64,000 bases of DNA from Halobacillus litoralis (GTDB lineage Bacteria > Bacillota > Bacilli > Bacillales > Halobacillaceae), in the NCBI RefSeq assembly GCF_020171725.1, contig NZ_JAIVAJ010000004.1, positions 1-64,000 of the forward strand. The letters run 5' to 3'. Below the pieces are notes generated by a model that searched no databases, was not told the DNA's origin, and saw only the letters and a list, made by a program, of their open reading frames with translations. A program made the position numbers and the translations under genes. Shown here piece by piece: positions 8,124-16,430 of the stretch. Numbering within the stretch: position 1 is the stretch's first letter; every line of letters starts with the position of its first letter.

Positions 8124-8135
8124 AGAACCGGTTCT
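8124..8135. promoter_or_regulatory. palindrome AGAACCGGTTCT
   Basis: Perfect 12-bp palindrome between divergent choline genes. Its core AACCGGTT recurs at 8222-8229. Possible operator. Confidence 0.4.
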
Positions 8136-8150
8136 TGTTAATCGCTTTAA

Positions 8151-8171
8151 TACGTTTAAAAAATATTAAAC
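8151..8171. promoter_or_regulatory. candidate GbsR operator
   Basis: GTTTAAAAAATATTAAAC (8154-8171) is a perfect 6-6-6 inverted repeat. It overlaps ACGTTTAAAA (8152-8161), which is repeated exactly just upstream of gbsR (11741-11750). The shared sequence at the two expected GbsR target regions supports an operator; not proven. Confidence 0.5.
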
Positions 8172-8220
8172 AGAACAACACTTATATACGATAACGTAGA
8201 ATGAGAGTTTGTCAACAGGC

Positions 8221-8230
8221 TAACCGGTTA
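8221..8230. promoter_or_regulatory. palindrome TAACCGGTTA
   Basis: Perfect 10-bp palindrome directly before the ribosome binding site of the 49-codon ORF; second copy of the AACCGGTT core. Confidence 0.35.
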
Positions 8231-8244
8231 AATAGGAGAAAACG

Positions 8245-8394
8245 ATGTGGGAAGATGCAATCAAAATTGGGATAGATGGGAAAGAAGAAACTATAAATTT
8301 AAAGTTTTTCCCTAAATCGACAAATTTCAAACAGATTTTTCAAAAAATAGGGTATATAAAATGGCAAGGCACATCCTATGAGAAAAACCTATGA
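8245..8394 (+). CDS. undescribed 49-residue ORF leading the gbsA operon
   Basis: ATG 8245 is preceded by TAGGAGAAAACG, a good ribosome binding site, and the frame runs 49 codons to TGA at 8392. The product (MWEDAIKIGIDGKEETINLK followed by a lysine-, phenylalanine- and isoleucine-rich half) has no membrane segment and is basic. It ends 56 nt before gbsA and would be co-transcribed. I do not recognise it. It could be a regulatory leader peptide or a small protein of choline metabolism; it may also be a chance ORF. Confidence 0.5.
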   Translation: MWEDAIKIGIDGKEETINLKFFPKSTNFKQIFQKIGYIKWQGTSYEKNL

Positions 8395-8450
8395 TAAAGC
8401 CGTCGGGAAAAATGAGAGTAAATGGACGAATCAAAAAAGGAGGCACAATG

Positions 8451-9917
8451 ATGAAACAAATGTACATCGATGGAGAATGGGTGGACGCCCAATCGAAAAA
8501 GGTGAGAGACATCATCAATCCCTTTAATCAGGAAGTGATCGCCCAAGCGGCGGAAGGGGATGCTGAGGATGCAAAGCTTGCGATTGCTGCTGCGAGAGAA
8601 GCGTTCGACCATGGCGAGTGGAAGGATACACCAGGAGCTGACCGCGGGCGGAAGGTCCTTCGTATCGCCGAGCTGATCGAGCGGGATAAAGAAGAACTTG
8701 CTGAGCTCGAAACGCTTGATACCGGTAAGACACTGGAAGAAAGCCGTGCAGACATGGATGATATCGCAGGCGTTTTCCGATACTTCGCGGGTCTTGCGGA
8801 TAAGGATGGCGGAGAAGTCATCGAATCCCCGATTCCAAACAGTCAAAGTAAAGTCGTCCGCGAACCGGTTGGTGTCTGCGGTCAGATTACCCCATGGAAT
8901 TACCCTCTTCTACAAGCAGCATGGAAAATCGCGCCTGCCTTAGCAGCAGGAAACACGATCGTATTGAAGCCTAGTGAAATTACGCCCCTCACGACTGTAA
9001 AAGTGACTGAGCTCATGGAGGAAGCGGGATTCCCGAAAGGTGTCGTCAACCTGGTGCTTGGGCCAGGGGCAACGGTCGGGAATGAACTTGCTGAAAGCCA
9101 CGATGTCGATTTGATTTCGTTCACAGGAGGCATTGAAACAGGGAAAAGAATCATGCAGACGGCAAGCGGCAATATGAAAAACATCGCGCTTGAGCTTGGC
9201 GGAAAGAATCCGAATATCGTCTTTGCTGATGCGCATTTTGAAACAGCTGTCGACCAGGCGTTGAACGCCGTCTTTTTCCACGCTGGACAGGTGTGTTCGG
9301 CCGGAGCGAGGTTGATTGTCGAGGACTCCATCCACGACCGTTTTGTAGAGGAGTTGAGGGTTCGAGCTGAGCGCATCAAGCTTGGGAACGGTCTTCATGA
9401 AGACACCGAATCCGGACCTCTCATTTCCGCCGATCACCGGGAGAAGGTCGAGAATTATGTGGAGATCGGGAAAAAAGAAGGTGCCCATCTGCTTGTCGGA
9501 GGCGCACGCCCTGAAGATCCGGAGCTTCAAGATGGATTTTTCTATTTGCCGACGATCTTCACAGAGTGCACGACGGATATGAGAATCGTCCAGGAGGAAG
9601 TGTTCGGTCCCGTGTTGACGGTTGAGCGTTTTCAAACAGAAGAAGAAGCCGTAAAGCTTGCGAATGATTCCATTTATGGACTCGCTGGTGCGGTGTTTAC
9701 GCAGGATATTGATAAAGCAGAACGGGCGGCTGCTAAGATGCGCATGGGAACGGTTTGGATCAACGACTTCCACCCGTACTTCGCCCAAGCGCCGTGGGGT
9801 GGATACAAGCAATCCGGAATCGGCCGTGAGCTCGGAAAGCCGGGACTTGAGGAATACACAGAAACGAAACATATTTTCCGTAACGTGAAGCCTGAACCGA
9901 TTAATTGGTTCAAGTAA
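8451..9917 (+). CDS. gbsA: betaine aldehyde dehydrogenase
   Basis: 488 residues, closely matching Bacillus subtilis GbsA as I recall it. It oxidises betaine aldehyde to glycine betaine with NAD(P)+. Visible are GQITPWNYPLLQAAWK (cofactor-binding region), FTGGIETGK, the catalytic Glu (ALELGGK, about residue 248) and catalytic Cys (GQVCSAG, about residue 282), and the C-terminal NDFHPYFAQAPWGGYKQSG. ATG 8451 lies 7 nt after AGGAGG; ATG 8448 is possible. It is followed 33 nt later by betA. Expected to be choline-induced and salt-responsive through GbsR. Confidence 0.96.
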   Translation: MKQMYIDGEWVDAQSKKVRDIINPFNQEVIAQAAEGDAEDAKLAIAAAREAFDHGEWKDTPGADRGRKVLRIAELIERDKEELAELETLDTGKTLEESRADMDDIAGVFRYFAGLADKDGGEVIESPIPNSQSKVVREPVGVCGQITPWNYPLLQAAWKIAPALAAGNTIVLKPSEITPLTTVKVTELMEEAGFPKGVVNLVLGPGATVGNELAESHDVDLISFTGGIETGKRIMQTASGNMKNIALELGGKNPNIVFADAHFETAVDQALNAVFFHAGQVCSAGARLIVEDSIHDRFVEELRVRAERIKLGNGLHEDTESGPLISADHREKVENYVEIGKKEGAHLLVGGARPEDPELQDGFFYLPTIFTECTTDMRIVQEEVFGPVLTVERFQTEEEAVKLANDSIYGLAGAVFTQDIDKAERAAAKMRMGTVWINDFHPYFAQAPWGGYKQSGIGRELGKPGLEEYTETKHIFRNVKPEPINWFK

Positions 9918-9950
9918 GAGTAGACTACAAAAGAATGAAGGAGGATTTTT

Positions 9951-11636
9951 ATGAAAGAAGCATATGATATTGTCATCATCGGTGCCGGAAGTGCGGGGTC
10001 GGTCCTCGCTGGTCGTTTGACGGAGGATGGTAAAAAAGACGTACTTGTACTTGAAGCGGGACGCAGTGACTATGCTTGGGATCTACTTATCCAGATGCCG
10101 GCAGCCCTGCCTTTCCCAGCGGGTAAATCCCTGTATGATTGGGATTATGAATCAGATCCTGAGCCCTACATGAAAGGGCGTCGGATCAAGCACGCCCGTG
10201 GAAAAATGCTTGGTGGATCAAGCTCGATCAATGGAATGATCTATCAGCGCGGGAATCCGAAAGACTATGAGCGCTGGGGAGCGGATGAAGGGATGGAAGA
10301 CTGGGATTTCGCCCACTGCCTTCCTTATTTCAAACGTCTGGAGAATGCGCTTGGATCTGATAAAGACGATCCGTATCGCGGTCACGATGGCCCCATTAAA
10401 CTGGAGCGTGGACCCGCGACGAATCCTTTGTTTGAAGCATTCTTCGAGGCAGCTGTTGAAGCAGGCTACTATCGTACGCCAGATGTGAACGGGTTCCGCC
10501 AAGAGGGCTTTGGACCTTTTGACAAACACGTCTATAAAGGGCGCCGCATGTCTGCATCCCGTGCGTACTTGCATCCCGCTATGAAACGGGACAACCTTAC
10601 TGTGAAAACTCGTGCCTTCGTTCAGCACATCGATATCCAAGATGGGAAGGCACGAGGGTTGACCTTTAAGCGAAATGGCAAAGAGCATTATGTGAAAGCG
10701 GGCGAAGTCATCCTTTGCGGCGGTGCAATCAACACGCCACAGCTGCTCCAGATTTCTGGTGTCGGGGATGAAGAGCACCTTCGATCTGTAGGCGTGACGC
10801 CGAAAGTCCATCTTCCTGGTGTCGGGGAAAACCTACAGGACCACCTTGAAGTGTACATCCAGCACGAGTGCCTGCAGCCTGTTTCAGAGCAGCCGAACTT
10901 GAATAAGCTGAAGATGCCATGGATCGGGTTGCAGTGGTTGATCGGACGTAGTGGCCCTGCTGCAACGAACCACTTTGAAGGAGGAGGATTCGCCCGTTCG
11001 AACGACGACGTCGATTATCCGAACCTGATGTATCACTTCCTCCCGGTAGCAGTGCGCTACGACGGGCAGAAAGCGCCCGTCAAGCACGGCTTCCAGGTTC
11101 ATATTGGGCCGATGTATTCTGATGCTCGTGGTTCATTGAAGATCAATTCCAATGACCTGAAAGCCTATCCGAGCATGGTGTACAACTACCTTTCAACAGA
11201 GCAGGATAGGCGTGAGTGGGTCGAAGCTGTACGCGTGACGCGAAAAATCATGTCACAGCCGTCGATGAAGCCTTATAACGGGGGAGAAATTTCACCTGGT
11301 CCATCCGTCCAGAGTGAAGATGAGATTCTCGACTGGGTGGCAGAAGATGCGGAAACAGCCCTGCACCCAAGCTGTACGGCGAAAATGGGACCGAAGTCTG
11401 ACCCGATGGCTGTCGTCGATCCGAAGACGATGAAAGTCCATGGTGTAGAGAACCTGCGTGTCGTTGACGCGTCCGCAATGCCTTATGTGACAAACGGAAA
11501 CATCCACGCGCCTGTACTGATGCTTGCCGAAAAAGCAGCAGACATTATTCGTGGCAGAGAGCCACTTGCAGCCGATCACCTGGATTATTACAAGCATGGT
11601 GTTCACCCGGCTGATGCTGGAACAATTCAAGGGTAA
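9951..11636 (+). CDS. betA: choline dehydrogenase, GMC family (BetA-type)
   Basis: 561 residues, the normal BetA length. The FAD-binding motif is at the N-terminus ([19 protein letters not shown]), the GMC signature [14 protein letters not shown] near residue 88, and the C-terminal catalytic region has HPSCTAKMG and [20 protein letters not shown]. It oxidises choline to betaine aldehyde at the membrane. This is not the iron-type alcohol dehydrogenase that B. subtilis calls GbsB; the arrangement is closer to staphylococcal and proteobacterial loci. ATG follows AAGGAGG. It forms an operon with gbsA and ends at a strong terminator. Confidence 0.95.
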   Translation: MKEAYDIVIIGAGSAGSVLAGRLTEDGKKDVLVLEAGRSDYAWDLLIQMPAALPFPAGKSLYDWDYESDPEPYMKGRRIKHARGKMLGGSSSINGMIYQRGNPKDYERWGADEGMEDWDFAHCLPYFKRLENALGSDKDDPYRGHDGPIKLERGPATNPLFEAFFEAAVEAGYYRTPDVNGFRQEGFGPFDKHVYKGRRMSASRAYLHPAMKRDNLTVKTRAFVQHIDIQDGKARGLTFKRNGKEHYVKAGEVILCGGAINTPQLLQISGVGDEEHLRSVGVTPKVHLPGVGENLQDHLEVYIQHECLQPVSEQPNLNKLKMPWIGLQWLIGRSGPAATNHFEGGGFARSNDDVDYPNLMYHFLPVAVRYDGQKAPVKHGFQVHIGPMYSDARGSLKINSNDLKAYPSMVYNYLSTEQDRREWVEAVRVTRKIMSQPSMKPYNGGEISPGPSVQSEDEILDWVAEDAETALHPSCTAKMGPKSDPMAVVDPKTMKVHGVENLRVVDASAMPYVTNGNIHAPVLMLAEKAADIIRGREPLAADHLDYYKHGVHPADAGTIQG

Positions 11637-11661
11637 AGAGAAAAGATCATAAGCATCAACA

Positions 11662-11700
11662 CGAAAGCAGGGACCTGTACAAGTCCCTGCTTTCGCTTTA
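11662..11700 (+). terminator. terminator of gbsA-betA
   Basis: Perfect 13-bp stem (11662-11674 with 11683-11695), 8-base loop, then CTTTATATT. Confidence 0.8.
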
Positions 11701-11736
11701 TATTAGAATGAGAGCGTATTAATCAAATTGAATGCA

Positions 11737-11748
11737 TTAAACGTTTAA
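11737..11748. promoter_or_regulatory. TTAAACGTTTAA palindrome upstream of gbsR
   Basis: Perfect 12-bp palindrome 30 nt before the TTG start of gbsR. It shares ACGTTTAAAA and the GTTTAA/TTAAAC half-sites with the operator candidate at 8151-8171, suggesting autoregulation. Confidence 0.5.
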
Positions 11749-11777
11749 AAGGTATGGAAGAGAGAGGAGGCGGTTCT

Positions 11778-12347
11778 TTGAAGAAAGACCCAAAGGAACG
11801 GATAGAGGAAGCAGAAGGGGCCGTCGTCAATTCGATTGCTGAGACGATGGACCTTTATGGCATCACTCCTTCAACAGGAAAATTATTCGCCAGGATGTAT
11901 TTTAAGCAGGAGCCGATGACGCTTGATGATATGAAGGATGACCTCGGAATGAGTAAGCCGAGTATGAGTATTGCGGTCCGCAACCTCCAGGAGGTCAGCA
12001 TCGTTCATAAAGTCTGGCAGAAAGGGTCCCGCAAGGATTCCTATATGGCTGAGAAGGACTTCTTCAAGTATTTCTCCCGCTTCTTCGGAAACAAGTGGGA
12101 GCGCGAAGCTAAGCTGAACTTGTCTGCCATCGAGTATGCCGAGAAGATTCTCGAGCAGGTGATGGAGGATGAGGAAGCGGACGAAGAGACGATTGAACGA
12201 GCGAAGACGAATTACGAGCAGCTGGAAGACTACCGCAAGTACTGCAGGTGGCTCGAGCGTTTGTCGGATTCGATTGACTCGGGTGAGATTTTTGATTTCT
12301 TACCTGTTGAGGAACCGGATGCTGATCAATCGAAGCGTAAACGATAG
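11778..12347 (+). CDS. gbsR: GbsR-type choline-sensing transcriptional regulator
   Basis: 189 residues. It aligns with Bacillus GbsR along its length: AETMDLYGITPSTGKLFARM, MTLDDMKDDLGMSKPSMSIA (helix-turn-helix), VHKVWQKGSRKDSYMAEKDF and KWEREAKLNL, then a C-terminal helical region. In B. subtilis GbsR represses choline import and oxidation and releases DNA on binding choline. TTG 11778 lies 7 nt after GAGGAGG and gives the family's normal N-terminus; ATG 11754 would add 8 residues. Here it is downstream of gbsA-betA, separated by a terminator, and has its own palindrome. Confidence 0.92.
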   Translation: MKKDPKERIEEAEGAVVNSIAETMDLYGITPSTGKLFARMYFKQEPMTLDDMKDDLGMSKPSMSIAVRNLQEVSIVHKVWQKGSRKDSYMAEKDFFKYFSRFFGNKWEREAKLNLSAIEYAEKILEQVMEDEEADEETIERAKTNYEQLEDYRKYCRWLERLSDSIDSGEIFDFLPVEEPDADQSKRKR

Positions 12348-12358
12348 TTGAATGACGA

Positions 12359-12411
12359 TGCCTGTTTGCACTCTTTTCTTAGTATAAAAGAGTGGGGACA
12401 GGCATTTTTTT
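12359..12411 (+). terminator. terminator of gbsR
   Basis: TGCCTGT (12359-12365) pairs with ACAGGCA (12398-12404), with an inner ACTCTTTT/AAAAGAGT stem, then T7. Confidence 0.85.
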
Positions 12412-12460
12412 ATTCTTTTGTAGCTATGGAGCAACGCATATAGGTGATGAATTCTAAGGA

Positions 12461-12486
12461 GTTAATAAGCAAGCCTCTTTATTAAC
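12461..12486. promoter_or_regulatory. inverted repeat upstream of the defence cluster
   Basis: GTTAATAA (12461-12468) and TTATTAAC (12479-12486) form an 8-bp inverted repeat about 120 nt before the DUF262 gene. It may be an operator in the cluster's promoter region. Confidence 0.35.
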
Positions 12487-12605
12487 GGTGAAACCTTGTC
12501 GATATTCCACTAATATGAAGGAATATGCTTACATAAAATCGAATCGTTAGTTATAGGTATTTTTTAGGTTGAATTTTAATAACTATATGTCAGGAGAAAT
12601 CATTC

Positions 12606-14618
12606 ATGAACTCAAATCTAGTTGCTGAAGAAACGGCACTAAACAAAATATTCTCGGACGATTATATATTCACAATGCCAACTGTTCAAAGACCCTACTC
12701 TTGGTCTACTGATGAAGTAGGTGAACTTTTGGACGACTTAGTAGACTTTATTAACCATTATGAGATTACAGAGAAATCCTTTCAAAAAATCAGCGAACCC
12801 TATTTTTTAGGCAGTATAGTACTAGTCAAAGGTGAGGGACCTGAAGCGCAAGTACTGGATGGTCAACAGAGGTTAACAACCTTAACAATACTCTTAGCGG
12901 TTCTCAGAGACTATTTAAGTGATGAAGAGATTCAGTCAATGATTCTGCAAAAAGGAAAGAAGTTATTTGGTACAAAAGACACTCACAGATTACAACTAAG
13001 GCCAAAAGACAATGACTTCTTTAAAGAATATATTCAAGAGAAAGGATCTACGACCAAATTGAGCGCTGATACTAGTGTTTCAACAGATAGCCAGAACCAT
13101 ATTGCAGAAAATACACTTTATTTATATGAAAGGTTAAACGAGTTAGATGAAGAAGTAGTTCAGATTCTACCGAGTGTTATTGCAAATCTGTGCTATCTAG
13201 TAGTTGTATCAACTGGGAGTTTCGATTCTGCTTTTCGTATTTTCACAGTACTTAATGATCGTGGACTTGACCTTATGACAAGTGACATTTTAAAGGCAAA
13301 AGTTGTCGGTGAAATACCCGATGAAAAACAAGAGAAGTACACAGCTAAATGGGAAGAGGTAGAAGTAACTTTAGGAAGGAGTAGGTTTAATAAACTGTTT
13401 GATCATATTAGGATGATCATACAAAAGAGAAAAGGCAGTGCGAATATTAAAGATGAATATGAAGAAATATTCCAGGAGATAAGTGGGGCTAGATTTATTG
13501 ATGATATATTAATTCCATACAGTGAAGCATATATGAAAATTGTAGACTTTAGGTCTCATTTTAATGGTGATCCTGAAATTGTTAAGGTATTGAGCTTATT
13601 AGACCGAATTGATAATAGTGATTGGATACCAATTGCAATATATTATATGAATCATTATAACACTAACTTGAAGGAATTCTTAAAAGAGTTAGAAGTTTTA
13701 GCTGGAACTAGTATGGTATTAAGGAAAAATTTCAATTGGCGTATGTCTAGGTATGCACAAATATTACGTACTATGTCGTCTGATAAGGAGGCTTTTGTTC
13801 CAGGGAGCTCTCTTTTAGTCAAAAAAGACGATAAAAAGAAGTTATTAGATTTATTACAGGGAGACGTTTATACAGAACTAAAAGACTCAGCTCGCCGATA
13901 TGTGTTATTACGACTTGACTCTTTATTGACAGAAGGACAGCCTTATTATGATCACAAGGTTATTACAGTAGAGCATATACTGCCTCAAACTCCAAAAGAG
14001 GATAGCCATTGGATAGAGAAATTTGGCGAGATTGAAGAATATGTTCATAAGTTAGGTAACCTAGTTTTATTAACTAGGCGCAAGAATGCTCAAGCTAGAA
14101 ATTATGAATTTGATAAGAAAAAGAAATCATATTTTCAGAGTAAAAATGGAGTTACCTCATTTGCTATAACTTCACAGGTTATACAAGAAGACGATTGGAC
14201 ACCAGACACTCTCTTAAAAAGACAAGGTAAATTAATTTCCTTGCTTCAAAATGCATGGAAACTGGATGAGGATAACCTGGTTGATCCAGAAGCAGAGAAA
14301 GTGGAGTTTTATACAAGTGGCCCGAGAGGTGCTTCAGCCATAGGCACAATAACTAAAAACGGGTTTTTGGTTAAAAGAGGATCGAGGATTGCAAACGGTG
14401 TGAGTAATTCTTTTGGAGATCATCAACACCGAAAAAGAGAAGCACTAATAAATAATGGTTTCATAATTGTGAAAGAAGACGAATTGATTTTAGAAAAAGA
14501 TTATATCTTTGATAGCCCTTCACTTGCTGCGTCAGTGGTGCTTGGTCGAAGAGCTAATGGAAACACAGAATGGAAATCTGCTGAAGGTTTAGGGCTGGAG
14601 AATTATTTAACTGATTAA
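12606..14618 (+). CDS. DUF262-DUF1524(HNH)-DUF4357 nuclease-like protein (GmrSD/SspE-type)
   Basis: 670 residues. Residues about 10-110 are a DUF262 ParB-like domain with QRPYSW (28-33) and DGQQR (85-89), the nucleotide-binding/hydrolysing motif. A helical middle follows. Residues about 440-520 are a DUF1524 HNH-type nuclease domain with EHILPQ (His457) and LGNLVLLTRRKNAQARN. The last about 100 residues look like DUF4357 (FDSPSLAASVVLGRRANGNT, then EWK). DUF262-DUF1524 proteins include type IV GmrSD and SspE, which cut DNA according to its modification. The ATG follows CAGGAGAAATC. First gene of a tight operon; likely the effector. Confidence 0.88.
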   Translation: MNSNLVAEETALNKIFSDDYIFTMPTVQRPYSWSTDEVGELLDDLVDFINHYEITEKSFQKISEPYFLGSIVLVKGEGPEAQVLDGQQRLTTLTILLAVLRDYLSDEEIQSMILQKGKKLFGTKDTHRLQLRPKDNDFFKEYIQEKGSTTKLSADTSVSTDSQNHIAENTLYLYERLNELDEEVVQILPSVIANLCYLVVVSTGSFDSAFRIFTVLNDRGLDLMTSDILKAKVVGEIPDEKQEKYTAKWEEVEVTLGRSRFNKLFDHIRMIIQKRKGSANIKDEYEEIFQEISGARFIDDILIPYSEAYMKIVDFRSHFNGDPEIVKVLSLLDRIDNSDWIPIAIYYMNHYNTNLKEFLKELEVLAGTSMVLRKNFNWRMSRYAQILRTMSSDKEAFVPGSSLLVKKDDKKKLLDLLQGDVYTELKDSARRYVLLRLDSLLTEGQPYYDHKVITVEHILPQTPKEDSHWIEKFGEIEEYVHKLGNLVLLTRRKNAQARNYEFDKKKKSYFQSKNGVTSFAITSQVIQEDDWTPDTLLKRQGKLISLLQNAWKLDEDNLVDPEAEKVEFYTSGPRGASAIGTITKNGFLVKRGSRIANGVSNSFGDHQHRKREALINNGFIIVKEDELILEKDYIFDSPSLAASVVLGRRANGNTEWKSAEGLGLENYLTD

Positions 14619-14633
14619 TATTGAGGTGAAAAA

Positions 14634-16430
14634 ATGAAGTATCAATGGTACTTTCCGCAGAATGCTGAAGGAGGACAACCAGAGGGTTTAAATGATTCTG
14701 GTGTTGAGAGCTTCAGGGGTAATCAAATTGAGTCACTTGCTAGAGAGATAATCCAAAACTCTACAGATGCCATAGTGGACAAACAAAAGCCAGTAACCGT
14801 AACCTTTGATAAAATTACGGTTACTCCAAGCGAGTTCCCCCACATAAAAGGTTTAACTCGATCCTTTAGAAGTGCTCGTGATTATAAAAGAACACCTGAA
14901 CAAGCAAAGCAATTCTTCTCCAAAGGATTAGAAATCCTTGAAAATGAAAAAGATTTTACGTTCCTAAAAATAAGTGATTACAACACCTCCGGGTTAAGTG
15001 GAGTAAATGAGGAGGCAAGTGATTGGGAGAATCTTGTAAAATCAATTGGGATAAGTAATAAAGGTGGAAGTTCTGGAGGTTCGTTTGGTATTGGAAAAAG
15101 TGCTCCTTTTGCTTGTTCAAATTTACGAACTGTTTTCTATAGCACTTTAAACCAGCAAGGAGAGATAGGATTCCAAGGGGTTTCAAGACTTGCTTCGCAT
15201 AGTGATGACAGTAATTATGAAACTAGAGGTACCGGTTTTTATGGTATTAAGAAAAACACAAAAGCAATTACTGACCCCAAATACATTCCGAATTTTTTTA
15301 ATCGTTCAGAACCAGGAACGGACGTAGTGGTAGCTTCGTTCCTAGAAGATAAAGAATGGCAAGAGAAAATAATTAAAGCTGTAATTGAGAATTTCTTCTT
15401 TGCTATTTACGAAAATAAACTTGTGGTCAAGGTTGGTAGTGTTGAAATAAATAGTAACAATTTAAAGAGTTTATTAGATAAATATATCAAGCCTCATAAA
15501 GCGCATTACGCCCATGAATACTTCTCTGCAATAAAACTAGGGGAAGTGTATGAGAAAGAAATTAATGATTTAGGGAGCGTAACATTATTTATACGAACAG
15601 ATGATGATCTATCAAAGAAAGTTGCCATGGTAAGGAATACTGGTATGAAGATTACTCATTTAGATAGGTTTAGAGGGGGGACTAAGTTTTCAGGAGTGTT
15701 ATTTATTAATGGTAGTAAACTCAATGAGCTCCTAAGGAAAACTGAACCGCCTACACATGATAAATGGGAACCTTCTAGGTATGAAGATGAAAGATATGCA
15801 AAAAAAGTAATTGAGGAAATTAAACACTTTGTTAGAGAAGTAGTGAAAGAGCTTAATAAGGTTGAAGAGTCTAACAAAATTGATTTCAAAGGGTTTAATC
15901 AGTTTCTACCCGACCACCTTAATGAAGACGAACCTTTGGAGGACAAAAAAACTGAAGACGTGAACACGTTTGTTCCAAAGTCCATGAGAATTAAACCACG
16001 TAAAATTAAGAAAGCTTCCAGAACTTCAATTGTAAATAAAGGGTTGAATAAGAAACCGAAGCAGAAAAAGAATGTGACTTCAAAAAAGAATACTAAAGGT
16101 CAAGGTGGAAAGAAACAAAATACGAAGAGTCTCTCAATAGCAAAAGTTAGATCAATATTGGTGGATCAAAGTCAAGGTGCATATGATGTAAGTGTTACAA
16201 CATTATCTGGAGGGAAAGGGTATCTCACTATAAATTTCGTTGGGGAAGACGCAAAAGCATACGACTTGATGTTGGATTCAGCGTTAGACTCGAAAAACAA
16301 TATGTATCATACAGTAGAAAAAAATACGATTGGTCCAATAATTTTTGAGGACAATGAAAAAAGGGTATTTAGGATTCAAACAAATGAGAAATTCAGAGCA
16401 TCTTTGGAGGTTCAGGTCAATGAGAGTTAA
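14634..16430 (+). CDS. GHKL-fold ATPase with basic linker, defence cluster
   Basis: 598 residues. The Bergerat ATP-binding fold is shown by the N box (REIIQNSTDAI, residues 37-47), G1 box (ISDYNTSGL, about 113-121) and G2 box (GGSFGIGKSAPFA, 148-160). The region to about 400 continues as a MutL/MORC-like transducer. Residues about 445-500 are extremely rich in Lys and Arg, consistent with nucleic-acid binding, followed by a compact C-terminal domain. It starts 15 nt after the nuclease gene with GAGGTG. GHKL ATPases of this kind have been noted in restriction-modification neighbourhoods. Probably a DNA-clamping or sensing motor; exact role unknown. Confidence 0.82.
   Translation: MKYQWYFPQNAEGGQPEGLNDSGVESFRGNQIESLAREIIQNSTDAIVDKQKPVTVTFDKITVTPSEFPHIKGLTRSFRSARDYKRTPEQAKQFFSKGLEILENEKDFTFLKISDYNTSGLSGVNEEASDWENLVKSIGISNKGGSSGGSFGIGKSAPFACSNLRTVFYSTLNQQGEIGFQGVSRLASHSDDSNYETRGTGFYGIKKNTKAITDPKYIPNFFNRSEPGTDVVVASFLEDKEWQEKIIKAVIENFFFAIYENKLVVKVGSVEINSNNLKSLLDKYIKPHKAHYAHEYFSAIKLGEVYEKEINDLGSVTLFIRTDDDLSKKVAMVRNTGMKITHLDRFRGGTKFSGVLFINGSKLNELLRKTEPPTHDKWEPSRYEDERYAKKVIEEIKHFVREVVKELNKVEESNKIDFKGFNQFLPDHLNEDEPLEDKKTEDVNTFVPKSMRIKPRKIKKASRTSIVNKGLNKKPKQKKNVTSKKNTKGQGGKKQNTKSLSIAKVRSILVDQSQGAYDVSVTTLSGGKGYLTINFVGEDAKAYDLMLDSALDSKNNMYHTVEKNTIGPIIFEDNEKRVFRIQTNEKFRASLEVQVNES

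Noticed and set aside
8940-9872. 310-codon minus-strand ORF opposite gbsA
   Set aside because: It is the antisense shadow of a certain gene with strong codon bias; no site, no recognisable domains.
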